DNA of 33,631 nt from Defluviicoccus sp. (lineage in GTDB: Bacteria; Pseudomonadota; Alphaproteobacteria; MPNO01). The stretch is from assembly GCA_028820505.1 (NCBI GenBank), contig JAPPIT010000020.1:1-33631 (forward strand). The letters run 5' to 3'. The notes under the pieces were generated by a model that saw only the letters and a program-made list of their open reading frames with translations, searched no databases and was not told the DNA's origin. Within the stretch, counting starts at the first letter, position 1; every line of letters starts with the position of its first letter. Of the stretch, positions 21,922 to 32,242 are shown one piece after another. The position numbers were made by a program, and so were the translations under genes.

Positions 21922-23029
21922 CCGCGCCGCCGCCCCGCCCGCCGGGGCCTACCGCGCCCGCCGTCTCGGACGCCTCAACCTCGAGGTCCGCCAGTCGATC
22001 GGCCGCGTCAGGCACGCCGCCTTCATCGCCTTCGGGCTCGGCGTCGGGCTCGCGATCTCGGTCGCCATCCTGTTGGCGGCGGGCGTCGAGGCGGCCAACA
22101 TCTTCGACGAGTTCGTGGTGCTGACCTTCTTCGACCGGCTGGGACTGTCCTCCGTGCTGATCGAGTGCAGCCCGCTGATCCTGGTGGGGCTGAGCGCCGC
22201 GGTCGCGTTCCGCGTCAATTTCTGGAACATCGGCATCGAGGGCCAGTTCTTCTGGGGCGCCATCGGCGCGACGGTGATCGCGATCTTCGACGTCGGCCCG
22301 CCGGCGACCAGGATCGGGCTGATGCTGGTGTTTGCCATCGTCGGCGGGTTCCTGTGGATCGTCCCGCCGGCGATCTTCAAGATCAAGCTCGGCGTCAACG
22401 AGGTGATCTCGACGCTGCTGCTCAACTACGTCGCCTATCAGTTCGTCCTCAACCAGATCTACGGCGCCTGGCAGGACCCGCGCGACCGCTTTCCGCACTC
22501 CGAAGCCTTCGACGCGGCGGAGCGCCTGCCGCTGCTGGGCTGGGAGAAGGTGCATCTCGGGCTCGTCATCAGCCTCGTGGCCGTCGCCTTCGTCTGGTGG
22601 CTGATGCAGCGGAGCCGCTTCGGCGTCTACATGCGCTTCGTCGGCGCCAACCCGCATATGGCGCTCGCCGCCGGCATCCCGGTGGCGATGACGATCTTCC
22701 TGGCGGTCGGCCTCTCGGGCGCGCTCTCGGGCGCCGCAGGCTTCGTCATGGGCGCGGCGCAGGAGCACCGGCTGACCGGCACGATGGCGGCCGGCTACGG
22801 TTTCTCGGGGATCATGATCGCCTTCCTCGCGCGCAACAATCCGGTGGCGGTGCTCATCGTCGCCTTCATGATCGGCGGGCTCTACGCGGCGGGGCAGAGC
22901 GTCAAGGTGTTCTACAGCCTGCCGCAGGCGCTGGTCTCGCTGATCCAGGCGATCGTGGTGATGTGCGTGGCGGCGTCCGACTTCCTGGTCCGCTACCGGG
23001 TGCACTGGCTGCGCGGGGACGGGCGATGA
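21914..23029 (+). CDS. BMP-type ABC importer permease 1
   Basis: A 371-residue inner-membrane protein of the BPD_transp_2 family. A basic cytoplasmic N-terminus (about 35 residues, rich in Arg) precedes the helices. Family landmarks are NFWNIGIEGQFFWGAIGA, KLGVNEVISTLLLNYVAYQFV and the VGANPHMALAAGI loop that contacts the ATPase. ATG 21914 lies within the end of the ATPase gene. The stop overlaps the second permease ATG (ATGA). It pairs with that protein to form a heterodimeric channel. Confidence 0.9.
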   Translation: MPDRAAAPPAGAYRARRLGRLNLEVRQSIGRVRHAAFIAFGLGVGLAISVAILLAAGVEAANIFDEFVVLTFFDRLGLSSVLIECSPLILVGLSAAVAFRVNFWNIGIEGQFFWGAIGATVIAIFDVGPPATRIGLMLVFAIVGGFLWIVPPAIFKIKLGVNEVISTLLLNYVAYQFVLNQIYGAWQDPRDRFPHSEAFDAAERLPLLGWEKVHLGLVISLVAVAFVWWLMQRSRFGVYMRFVGANPHMALAAGIPVAMTIFLAVGLSGALSGAAGFVMGAAQEHRLTGTMAAGYGFSGIMIAFLARNNPVAVLIVAFMIGGLYAAGQSVKVFYSLPQALVSLIQAIVVMCVAASDFLVRYRVHWLRGDGR

Positions 23030-23955
23030 TCGAGTTCCTCGCCAACTGGCTCGCCTTCACCCCGGTCTTCGCGGTGCCGCTCCTGCTGGCGACGCTCGGG
23101 CTGATCGTGAACGAGCGCGCCGGCGTCATCAATCTCGGCGCCGAGGGGATGATGCTGTGCGGCGCGCTGGCGGGCGTCGCCTGCTATATCGAGTTCGGCG
23201 AGAGCACCGCGGTGGGCATGACGGCGGCCGCGTTCGCGGGGCTCCTCATCGCCTTCCTGTTCGCCTTCGTGGTCGTGGTGCTGCGCGCCGACCAGGTGGT
23301 GACCGGGATCACCATCGTGTTCTTCGGGGCCGGGCTCACCGGGCTGATCGGGCTGCGCTGGAACGACACCGCGATCGCCGGTTTCCAGAAGCTCGATCTC
23401 GGCTTCCTCTCGCAGATCCCGTTCTTCGGCAAGGTGGTCTTCGCCCAGGACGCGATGGTCTATCTCACCGTGCCGATCGCCTTCGGGGTCTGGTACTTCC
23501 TGTTCCGCACCCGGGCCGGTCTCAACCTGCGCGCGGTGGGGGAGAACCCGCAGGCCGCCGACGCGGCCGGCATCGCGGTCGATTTCTACCGCTTCTGGGC
23601 GGTCGCGGCGGGGGGCGCGCTGTGCGGGCTGGCCGGCGGCTACCTCGCGCTGGCCGCGGCCAAGATCTGGGTCAACGAGATGACCCACGGGCGCGGCTGG
23701 ATCGCCATCGCGCTGGTCATCTTCGCCCGCTGGATGCCGGGCCGCGCGGTGTTCGGCGCGATCCTCTTCGGCGGCATCGAGGCCCTGATCCCCCGCATCT
23801 TCGCCGCCGGCTGGCCGGTGCCGCAGTATTTCCTGCAGATGACGCCGTTCCTGGCGACGCTCGGGGTGCTGGTCTGGGTCGGGCTGGCCGGAAAGCGCCG
23901 CTCCGCCGCGCCGGGGGCGCTCGGCCTGCCCTACGTGCGGGAGGATCGGTGGTGA
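23026..23955 (+). CDS. BMP-type ABC importer permease 2
   Basis: A 309-residue inner-membrane protein, the second half of the channel. It has ERAGVINLGAEGMMLCGALAG near the N-terminus, the counterpart of NFWNIGIEGQ in permease 1, and the coupling loop VGENPQAADAAGI around residue 180. About eight helices are predicted by eye. ATG 23026 overlaps the preceding stop. It ends the importer operon. The next gene is convergent, 13 bases away. Confidence 0.9.
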   Translation: MIEFLANWLAFTPVFAVPLLLATLGLIVNERAGVINLGAEGMMLCGALAGVACYIEFGESTAVGMTAAAFAGLLIAFLFAFVVVVLRADQVVTGITIVFFGAGLTGLIGLRWNDTAIAGFQKLDLGFLSQIPFFGKVVFAQDAMVYLTVPIAFGVWYFLFRTRAGLNLRAVGENPQAADAAGIAVDFYRFWAVAAGGALCGLAGGYLALAAAKIWVNEMTHGRGWIAIALVIFARWMPGRAVFGAILFGGIEALIPRIFAAGWPVPQYFLQMTPFLATLGVLVWVGLAGKRRSAAPGALGLPYVREDRW

Positions 23956-23968
23956 GTCAAACCCCCGT

Positions 23969-24472
23969 TCAAGCCGCGTCCCATGGCCGCCACCGCGGAA
24001 TCCAGCGCGGCACGTTCGCCTTGTAGAGCCGGTAGCTCTCGCCGAACCGCTGGTCCAGCGCGGGCTCCTCGCGGCGGATGAAATAGACCGTGTTGAGGAC
24101 GACGAAGATCGCCATCCAGCCCGCGATGTACCACGAGCCGAACAGGAGCGCTTCGGCGACCAGCATGACGTTCACCGCGGACAGCATCGGGTTGCGGACA
24201 TGGCGGTAGGGGCCGCGCACCACCAGTTTCTTCGGCGGCGCCCAAGGCGCGGGAGTGCCCTCTCCGGCGGTGACGAACAAGCGGACGGTCCACACCGCCA
24301 GCGCGAAACCCGGCACGGCAAGCGCTACGCCGATCCAGAACCGAAGATCGGCTGTCCCCGCCGGCGCCCATCCGCCGGGGAAGGGAGCCGTCAACCACAC
24401 GATCGCGCCCGGAACGTAGACGAGGGCGGTCCCGGGAAGGATCAGGACCGCCTTGACCAGTTCCCGGTTCAT
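23969..24472 (-). CDS. Isoprenylcysteine carboxyl methyltransferase-like membrane protein
   Basis: A 167-residue membrane protein with four or five helices and the ICMT/PEMT C-terminal pattern: GTPAPWAPPKKLVVRGPYRHVRNPM, then RREEPALDQRFGESYRLYKANVPRWIP. In this family the R-G-P-Y-x-x-x-R-N-P segment and the E-E-x-x-L motif bind S-adenosylmethionine. Bacterial members methylate unknown small or lipid acceptors. The ATG at 24472 lies 10 bases after the stop of the upstream BrnA-like gene, so the two are probably co-transcribed. Family call good, substrate unknown. Confidence 0.8.
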   Translation of the reverse strand: MNRELVKAVLILPGTALVYVPGAIVWLTAPFPGGWAPAGTADLRFWIGVALAVPGFALAVWTVRLFVTAGEGTPAPWAPPKKLVVRGPYRHVRNPMLSAVNVMLVAEALLFGSWYIAGWMAIFVVLNTVYFIRREEPALDQRFGESYRLYKANVPRWIPRWRPWDAA

Positions 24473-24482
24473 TCCGTCGATC

Positions 24483-24662
24483 CTATCCGCCTCGACGGGC
24501 CAGACCGTACGCGCGCTTCACCGCTTCCCGGGACGTGCCCGGCAGCAAGACCAGCTTCGCCGTCGCGAAGAATTGTTCGTCCAACTCGGAGATGTCGGAG
24601 GTGTCGATCTCCCCGTCGGAGATTGCGTCGATCTCGGCCAGGCGATCCTTAGAGACAGGCAT
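24483..24662 (-). CDS. Small BrnA/CopG-like antitoxin, no toxin partner seen
   Basis: A 59-residue protein reading MPVSKDRLAEIDAI, then GEIDTSDISELDEQFFATAKLVLLPG. The D-T-S-D-I-x-E-L-D-E-x-F-F pattern is that found ahead of the DNA-binding part of BrnA-type antitoxins. The chosen ATG at 24662 has AAGAGG seven bases upstream; an upstream in-frame ATG at 24719 would add 19 residues without family resemblance. No BrnT-like toxin gene is next to it. It may be an orphan, a remnant, or a transcription factor in its own right. Confidence 0.6.
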   Translation of the reverse strand: MPVSKDRLAEIDAISDGEIDTSDISELDEQFFATAKLVLLPGTSREAVKRAYGLARRGG

Positions 24663-24747
24663 GAAACCTCTTACCGTCCGGTCGCCGTTGGGAGCAAGTA
24701 GTCCACACGTTCCCGCCACGGCCGAGCGCGTATCCGGTCCGGCGCAG

Positions 24748-24788
24748 GTCCTTCGATACGCGGCTTCGCCGCTACTCAGGATGAGGGG
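24748..24788. repeat. Short intergenic repeat with GCGGC-TTC-GCCGC hairpin
   Basis: The stretch CTTCGATACGCGGCTTCGCC followed by GCTACTCAGGATGAGGGG looks like a dispersed alphaproteobacterial intergenic repeat that I recognise from other genomes. Only one copy occurs here. The GCGGC and GCCGC arms would form a small stem-loop. Repeat status is from memory and needs a genome-wide count. Confidence 0.4.
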
Positions 24789-24819
24789 TTCTTCGAATTC
24801 GAAGAAAAAAATGCCCTCA
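24782..24819 (-). terminator. Palindrome at the 3' end of the GST gene, possible terminator
   Basis: TTCTTCGAATTCGAAGAA (24789-24806) is a perfect 18-base palindrome, framed by TGAGGG (24782-24787) and CCCTCA (24814-24819), which also pair. It begins at the GST stop codon. On the minus strand a T-run lies before, not after, the inner palindrome, so it is an imperfect terminator. It may instead work on the plus strand or just stabilise the mRNA end. Confidence 0.4.
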
Positions 24820-25602
24820 CCCCGCCAGTATCCCCCGCACCGTCCCCGCCGCGTCCTCCTCCACCGGGGCCATGCGGTCGCGGTCGTCCTCGGTGACCCA
24901 GTCGGCGATGCCGGTCTGGTAGCTCGGCCGCGCGCGGATGCGGTCGAACCAGCGGGCGACCCTTCCGTAGCGCTCGGCCCAGATGCCGAACAGGCCGAGA
25001 TCGTTCATCCGGTTGGCGTAGGGAGTCGCGGCGGCGTCGGCGAGCGAATAGAGATCCCCGCCGAGCCACGGGCCGTGGGCGAGCGTATCGTCGATGCGCG
25101 CGAACACGGACTCCATGTCGCGCACCGCATCGACGGCGAGCGAGGCGGCGAGCCCCTCCTCGTAGACCGCGCGCTGACGCGCGCGCCGGCGCGGGTCGGG
25201 AACCTTCGCCATGCGCGCCTCGATCGCCTCCGGCGTGCGGTAGTCCTTGCGGAAGGCGATCGCATGCGTCAGCAGGCCGGTCGCCGGGTGGACCGGATCG
25301 TCGATCGTCTTCATCAGGAGCCGCACCCGGTAGCGTGCGACCGGGTCGGCGGGCATCATGGAGGGCTCGGGAAACGCGTCCTCCAGGTAGTACTGGATGA
25401 CCGAGGATTCGAGGATCGTCTGCCCGTCATGGATCAGCGCCGGCACCACCGCGCCCGGATGGATCTTCCGGTATTCCGGATCGAACTGGTCGCCGCGCCG
25501 GAGGTCGACGAAGCGGCCCTCGTAGTCGATCCCCTTCTCCAGCAGGGTGAGCCGGACCTTGATCGCGCAGACCGAGGTCGAGTGTTCGTAAAGCGCCAGC
25601 AT
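24817..25602 (-). CDS. Glutathione S-transferase family protein
   Basis: A 261-residue cytoplasmic protein. The thioredoxin-like N-terminal domain reads LALYEHSTSVCAIKVRLTLLEKGIDYE, with a serine/cysteine (S8-T-S-V-C) near the expected active site, followed by HPGAVVPALIHDGQTILESSVIQYYLEDAFP, the cis-proline and glutathione gamma-glutamyl contacts. The C-terminal helical domain has GPWLGGDLYSLADAAATPYANRM, the typical N-capping box (SLADAA). The acceptor substrate is unknown. Start ATG 25602 opens directly on the first beta strand. It is longer than common GSTs by an acidic tail (TEDDRDRMAPVEEDA). Confidence 0.87.
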   Translation of the reverse strand: MLALYEHSTSVCAIKVRLTLLEKGIDYEGRFVDLRRGDQFDPEYRKIHPGAVVPALIHDGQTILESSVIQYYLEDAFPEPSMMPADPVARYRVRLLMKTIDDPVHPATGLLTHAIAFRKDYRTPEAIEARMAKVPDPRRRARQRAVYEEGLAASLAVDAVRDMESVFARIDDTLAHGPWLGGDLYSLADAAATPYANRMNDLGLFGIWAERYGRVARWFDRIRARPSYQTGIADWVTEDDRDRMAPVEEDAAGTVRGILAG

Positions 25603-25702
25603 GCAAGGCCTCCCCGACGGACGGCGAGAGCATAGCCGGCTTGCCCTTTTACCGTCATCGCCGGCACATCATATTTGAGGTCAGGATCGAGGAGAGAACG
25701 CC

Positions 25703-26092
25703 ATGGGTGCTTTGAGACTCGCAAAACCGCTCGTCGTTGCGATGGCCGCCGGGCTGATCGCCGCCGCCGCGGCGCAGGCGCAGCAGGCGCGCAGCGGCAC
25801 CTTCGAGGGCAAGAGCGGGCACGTATCGTCGGGCGGGGTTTCCGTCGCGCAGGAAAAGGGCCGGTGGGTGATGCGGTTCGCCGAAGACTTCCGCCTCGAC
25901 CGCGCGCCCGATCCGCGCATCGCGTTCGGCAATGACGGCTATGACGCGAGCACGACGCTCGGGCGGCTGAAATCGCTCAAGGGCGCCGCCCGCTACCGGC
26001 TGCCCGCCAGGATCGACCCGGCGAAGTACAACGAGGTCTGGCTGTGGTGCAAGAAGTTCGAGGTCCCGCTGGCCGTGGCGAAGCTGAAGTGA
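25703..26092 (+). CDS. Secreted DM13-domain protein
   Basis: A 129-residue exported protein. Residues 1-27 form a Sec signal peptide (MGALRLAKPLVVAMAAGLIA, cleavage likely after AQAQ). The rest is one DM13 domain: RSGTFEGKSGHVSSGGVSVAQ, then FAEDFRLDRAPDPRIAFGNDGYD, and the closing PAKYNEVWLWCKKFEVPLAVAKLK with the conserved W-x-W-C. DM13 domains are proposed to be redox or electron-transfer modules, and bacterial single-domain forms are common but uncharacterised. ATG 25703 follows GAGGAGAG. Single-gene transcription unit, divergent from the GST. Confidence 0.85.
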   Translation: MGALRLAKPLVVAMAAGLIAAAAAQAQQARSGTFEGKSGHVSSGGVSVAQEKGRWVMRFAEDFRLDRAPDPRIAFGNDGYDASTTLGRLKSLKGAARYRLPARIDPAKYNEVWLWCKKFEVPLAVAKLK

Positions 26093-26163
26093 CGGGCCGC
26101 AGCACCTCGTCTTCCGCGAGGTCTCTTGCTACCCTCTCCCGGTGACACCGACGGGACCATGAC

Positions 26164-26988
26164 ATGGCGGGAAGCCTGAGCGCGGCGGAAGTCGCCCATT
26201 TCGAGGAGCACGGCTACCTGTTCCCCAAACGCGCCATCGACGCCGGGGAAGCGGAGCGCTACCGCCTCAAGCTGGAGCATTACGAGACCGTGCTCGGCGT
26301 CGAGCCGCAGACCTATCTCAAGATCAAGGCGCACGTGGCGGCGCCCTGGATCGTCGAGCTCGCGCGCAACGAGGCCATCCTGGACGCGGTCGAGTCGCTG
26401 ATCGGCGAGGATATCCTGCTGTTCGGGACCTCGCTGTTCCAGAAGAAGGGGAACGATCCCCGCTTCGTCTCCTGGCACCAGGATTCGGCCTATTACGGGC
26501 TCGATCCGCATGACGAGGTCACCGCCTGGGTGGCGCTGACCCCGGCGACGCGCGAGAACGGCTGCATGCGGGTGATGCCGGGCTCGCACAAGGGCCCGGA
26601 CCTCGATCACGACGAGACCTACGACCCCGAGAACCTGCTCGCGCGCGGCCAGACCATCCGCGGCCTGGAGGACGACAGGGCGGTCTACATGGAGCTCGAG
26701 GCGGGCGAGTTCTCGCTGCACCACGAGCGCACCGCGCACGGCTCGCTCGCCAACGAGACCGACGGGCCGAGGGTCGGCGTCGCCTATTTCTACATGCCCG
26801 CCCATTGCCGCTCGACGATCGGACGGCGGACCGCTCTCCCGATGCGCGGCGAGGACCGCCACGGCCACTGGGATACCGATCCCCTGCCCAGGGAGGATCT
26901 CGATCCCGACTGCATGGCCTTCCTCAAGGACATGTGGGCCCGCTACCAGGACACCGAGGTGGCCCAGGAGGCGCGCCGGCCCGGCTAG
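26164..26988 (+). CDS. Phytanoyl-CoA dioxygenase (PhyH) family protein
   Basis: A 274-residue iron(II)/2-oxoglutarate oxygenase. The metal triad is H105 and D107 (SWHQDSAYYGL) and H192 (HHERTAHGSLAN), with the 2-oxoglutarate-binding arginine expected in DGPRVGVAYFY. The family hydroxylates diverse acids, osmolytes or natural products in the cytoplasm; the substrate here cannot be told. Starts at ATG 26164. The stop lies within a small hairpin (26977-26995). It is tail-to-tail with the second BMP binding protein gene. Confidence 0.87.
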   Translation: MAGSLSAAEVAHFEEHGYLFPKRAIDAGEAERYRLKLEHYETVLGVEPQTYLKIKAHVAAPWIVELARNEAILDAVESLIGEDILLFGTSLFQKKGNDPRFVSWHQDSAYYGLDPHDEVTAWVALTPATRENGCMRVMPGSHKGPDLDHDETYDPENLLARGQTIRGLEDDRAVYMELEAGEFSLHHERTAHGSLANETDGPRVGVAYFYMPAHCRSTIGRRTALPMRGEDRHGHWDTDPLPREDLDPDCMAFLKDMWARYQDTEVAQEARRPG

Positions 26989-26995
26989 CGGGCCG
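26977..26995. terminator. Small hairpin between convergent genes
   Basis: Arms CGGCCCG and CGGGCCG around a GCTAG loop, spanning the PhyH stop codon. No T-tract on either side, so its terminator role is weakly supported. Confidence 0.3.
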
Positions 26996-27006
26996 AAGGG
27001 CGCGCC

Positions 27007-28005
27007 TCACAGCGGGCAGCGACGGTCCTTCACGTAATCGTGGACGACGATCCGGCCGGCGACGATGTCGGCCCTCGCCTTCTCCACCGCCGCGCGGACC
27101 CGGGGGGCGATGAGCTTCGCGTTGTGCTCGTCGAGCGCCCAGTCGACCCCGCCCTCGGCGAGGCCGAGCGTCACGACCCCGGCGGTGAATTTGCCCGCCA
27201 TCGCGTCCTTCAGGGTCTCGTAGGCGGCGACGTCGACCCGTTTCACCATCGAGGTCAGCACCGTTCCCGGCGCGAGCCCGTTCTGGTTGAGGTCGACGCC
27301 GATGGCGTATTTGCCCGCTTCGGCGGCGGCGCGGATCACGCCGATGCCGGTGCCCCCCGCCGCGTGGAAAACCACGTCCGCGCCCCGCGCCAGCTGGCTG
27401 TGCGCCAGGGCCGCCCCCTTCTCCGGACTGTTCCACGCGGCCGGTGTCCGCCCGGTCATGTCCTGGAGGACCCCGATCCCCGGTTTCGCCGCCGCGGCGC
27501 CCTGCCGGTAGCCGCAGGCGAACCTGTGGATCAGCGGTACGTCCATGCCGCCGACGAAACCGAGCGTCCCGGTCTTCGAGGTGAGCGCGGCGGCGATTCC
27601 AACCAGATAAGAGCCCTCATGCTCCCTGAACGCGTACTGGCGGAGGTTGGGCAGGTCGAGCCAGTTGACGTCGATGATGGCGAACGTCCGGTCCGGGTTC
27701 TCCGCCGCCACCGCCTCGATCGCCCGGGCGTAGGAGAACCCGACGGCGATCGTCAGGGTCGCCCCGCGCGCGATCGCGCGGCGGATGGCGGGCGCCCGGT
27801 CCGCCGCGTTCGCCGCGTCCGCCGTGTGGACCGCCACGCCGGTTTCCTCCATGAACCGCTCGACCCCCTGCCAGACGGCCGCGTTGAAGCTCCGGTCCGA
27901 CCTTCCGCCGACATCGAACACGACCGCAGGCCTGAATTCCGCGGCATCGGTTCCACCGGCCAGGAGCGTCGCGAGAAGAACACCGACAAGCACCCGAACG
28001 CGCAT
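27007..28005 (-). CDS. BMP-family binding protein (PnrA-like), orphan
   Basis: A 332-residue exported protein. The signal peptide is MRVRVLVGVLLATLLAGGTDAAE with cleavage likely after TDA. The mature part has the BMP pattern: VVFDVGGRSDRSFNAAVWQGVERF, AVGFSYARAIEAVAAENPDRTFAIIDVNW, FREHEGSYLVGIAAALTSKTGTLGFVGGMDVPLIHRFACGY, GADVVFHAAGGTGIGVI and YAIGVDLNQNGLAPGTVLTSM. This resembles the purine-nucleoside receptor PnrA/TmpC more closely than the protein at 19260 does. No permease or ATPase gene adjoins it; it could feed the BMP importer 3 kb away. ATG 28005 follows GAGGAGG. Confidence 0.88.
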   Translation of the reverse strand: MRVRVLVGVLLATLLAGGTDAAEFRPAVVFDVGGRSDRSFNAAVWQGVERFMEETGVAVHTADAANAADRAPAIRRAIARGATLTIAVGFSYARAIEAVAAENPDRTFAIIDVNWLDLPNLRQYAFREHEGSYLVGIAAALTSKTGTLGFVGGMDVPLIHRFACGYRQGAAAAKPGIGVLQDMTGRTPAAWNSPEKGAALAHSQLARGADVVFHAAGGTGIGVIRAAAEAGKYAIGVDLNQNGLAPGTVLTSMVKRVDVAAYETLKDAMAGKFTAGVVTLGLAEGGVDWALDEHNAKLIAPRVRAAVEKARADIVAGRIVVHDYVKDRRCPL

Positions 28006-28036
28006 CGCATCGCCTCCTCAATGTTCCCATCGGACT

Positions 28037-28144
28037 CGTCATGGTCGGCGGAGGCCGACCATCCACGAGTTTTTCTTTCCTGCCGACCGATTCCAACCGA
28101 AAAGAAACAAAATCGTGGATGGTCGGCCTCCGCCGACCACGACG
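28037..28144. repeat. Long inverted repeat, element A
   Basis: Arms 28037-28068 and 28113-28144 (32 bases, one mismatch) around a 44-base AT-richer loop. Each arm is itself palindromic: GGTCGGC and GCCGACC half-sites. Outer motif GTCATG and inner motif CATCCACG are shared with the repeats at 30507 and 33290. Its transcript would fold into a long hairpin; probably a non-autonomous mobile repeat (MITE or REP-like). Confidence 0.8.
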
Positions 28145-28189
28145 CGGTTTGCTGGACGCGACACGGATCGGACCCGCCCGCCGCTCCGC

Positions 28190-28218
28190 TTGACCGGCCG
28201 ACTGCGCCTGCCTAGCTA
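28190..28218 (+). promoter_or_regulatory. Possible promoter of the copper ATPase gene
   Basis: TTGACC (28190-28195), 17 bases, TAGCTA (28213-28218). Read with GCTAAT as -10 the spacer is 19 bases, as in CueR-type copper promoters, but no clear CueR dyad is visible. Tentative. Confidence 0.35.
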
Positions 28219-28252
28219 ATGAGCGGTCCACCTCGGACGGGAGCGCGGCTCC

Positions 28253-30484
<2,232 letters not shown>

Positions 30485-30506
30485 CCCCCGGCTGCCGCTC
30501 TATTGT

Positions 30507-30618
30507 CGTCATGCCCGGACTTGTTCCGGGCATCCACGTCCCTCCGCCGCCTCGCCGGCGCCCGCTTATACCGCGATGCCGCAAGACGTGGATGCCCGGA
30601 ACAAGTCCGGGCATGACG
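30507..30618. repeat. Long perfect inverted repeat, element B
   Basis: Perfect 34-base arms (30507-30540 and 30585-30618) around a 44-base loop. Each arm holds an inner palindrome (TGCCCGGA and TCCGGGCA around CTTGT). Outer GTCATG and inner CATCCACG match elements A and C, while the inner half-sites differ. It lies 22 bases after the copA stop, so it may also end that transcript. This form is common in alphaproteobacterial genomes, as I recall. Confidence 0.85.
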
Positions 30619-30756
30619 GTTGGAGGACGGTGGCGGTCGGGGGACGGCGCCGACCGGGGGACAAGGACGGCGGGGCGGACCCTCTCCGGCGCCCCCTCAC
30701 CCGGTCGGGTCGGAAAATGCTGTAGACTGCCTCCCCCGGCAAGAAGGAGCGGCGGC

Positions 30757-32181
30757 GTGGCCAACAAGGATTTGCGGAACTGGCTGGAGGATGTCGAGAG
30801 CATCGGCGAGCTCCGGACCGTCACGGGCGTCGAGCATCGCGAGGAAATCGGCGGGCTGGTCGACATCTTCCAGCGCAAGATGGGCAACCCGGCGGTGATG
30901 TTCGACGAGGTTCCGGGCTTCCCGAAGGGGCACCGGGTGATCGCCAACATCCTGACGTCCGTGCCGCGCATCAACGTCGCGCTCGGCCTCGACCCGGAAG
31001 CCTCCGAGATGGATCTGATCCGCTGGTGGCGCGACTATATGGGCGACGCGCCGACCCATGCGCCGCGCGAGGTCAATGGCGGGCCGCTGCTCGACAATGT
31101 GAGCGAGGGCGCGGCGGTCGACATCACCACCATCCCGACGCCCAAATGGCACGAGCACGACGGCGGGCACTTCATCGGCACCGGCTGCATGGTGGTGATG
31201 AAGGATCCCGACACGGGCTGGGTCAATTTCGGCTGCTACCGGGTGCAGTCGCACGAGCCGGCGCTGGCGACGGTGATGATGTCGCCCGGCAAGCACGGCA
31301 GGCTGATCATGGAGAAGTACCACAAGCGCGGCGAAGCCTGCCCGGTCGCCGTGGTGGCCGGGATGCACCCGGCGTTCTTCATGATCGCCGGGCTGGAGAT
31401 CCCCTACGGCAAGAACGAGTTCGACGCGGTCGGCGGGCTGATGCGGGAGCCGATCGAAGTCGTCAACATGCCGAGGACCGGACTGCCCGTCCCGGCCGCG
31501 GCCGAGATCGCCTTCGAGGGCTTCATCCACGCCGACGACAAGGTGCTGGAAGGCCCGCTCGGCGAGTGGACCGGCTACTACGCGGGCGGCCAGCGCGAGG
31601 AGCCGGCGATCCGGATCGAGACCTTCATGCACCGCGACAACCCGGTGCTGACCGGGGCGATCCCCGCCGTGCCGCCCAACGACAACACGTTCTATCTCGG
31701 CACCTATCGCTGCGGCGCGGTGTGGAACCAGCTGGAGGCCGCCGGCGTGCCCGAGGTCAAGGGCGTCTGGGCGCACGAGGCGGGCGGCAGCCGGATGTGG
31801 CTCACGGTTTCCATCAAGCAGATGTACGGCGGCCATTCCAAGCAGGCCGGGATGATCGCGGCCTCCTGCCATGCCGGCGCCTACTGCAATCGCTGGGTGG
31901 TCGTGGTCGACGACGACATCGATCCGACCGACATGGACGCGGTGGTCTGGGCGATGTGCACCCGGTTCGATCCGCGCGAGGACATGGAGACCATCCGCGG
32001 CGGCTGGAGCAGCCATCTCGACCCGATGTGCTACGACGGCGACACCGACCGGCGCAGCGCGCGCGTGGTGGTCGATGCCTGCATCCCGTTCAACCGCAGG
32101 GACAGCTTCCCCACCGTCGCCCGCTCGTCGAGGGAGCTCGACGACCGAATGCGGGCGAAATACGCCGACGTGCTGCCGTAG
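30757..32181 (+). CDS. UbiD-family prenyl-FMN decarboxylase
   Basis: A 474-residue member of the UbiD family, which (de)carboxylates aromatic or unsaturated acids with prenylated FMN. Recognisable parts are the N-terminal DLRNWLEDVESIGELRTV, FDEVPGFPKGHRVIANILTS, the metal/prFMN region VNFGCYRVQ, LEIPYGKNEFDAVGGLM and EGPLGEWTGYYAGG with the conserved acidic loop, ending in a C-terminal domain with VDACIPF. Start is GTG 30757, preceded by AAGAAGGAG; the frame is open far upstream inside copA but without homology there. No UbiX (flavin prenyltransferase) is in the window, so it must be supplied elsewhere. Substrate unknown; it is followed 61 bases on by an NMT1-like gene, with which it may form an operon. 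Confidence 0.88.
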   Translation: MANKDLRNWLEDVESIGELRTVTGVEHREEIGGLVDIFQRKMGNPAVMFDEVPGFPKGHRVIANILTSVPRINVALGLDPEASEMDLIRWWRDYMGDAPTHAPREVNGGPLLDNVSEGAAVDITTIPTPKWHEHDGGHFIGTGCMVVMKDPDTGWVNFGCYRVQSHEPALATVMMSPGKHGRLIMEKYHKRGEACPVAVVAGMHPAFFMIAGLEIPYGKNEFDAVGGLMREPIEVVNMPRTGLPVPAAAEIAFEGFIHADDKVLEGPLGEWTGYYAGGQREEPAIRIETFMHRDNPVLTGAIPAVPPNDNTFYLGTYRCGAVWNQLEAAGVPEVKGVWAHEAGGSRMWLTVSIKQMYGGHSKQAGMIAASCHAGAYCNRWVVVVDDDIDPTDMDAVVWAMCTRFDPREDMETIRGGWSSHLDPMCYDGDTDRRSARVVVDACIPFNRRDSFPTVARSSRELDDRMRAKYADVLP

Positions 32182-32242
32182 CCGGCAATTGCCGCGCGCG
32201 CCAGTCTGCTGATATTCTCCCGCGCAATCCTGGGAGGATCCC

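Noticed and set aside
28190..28220. CueR-type copper operator before copA
   Set aside because: A 19-base spacing can be drawn, but the expected dyad between -35 and -10 is not there; kept only as a weak promoter.
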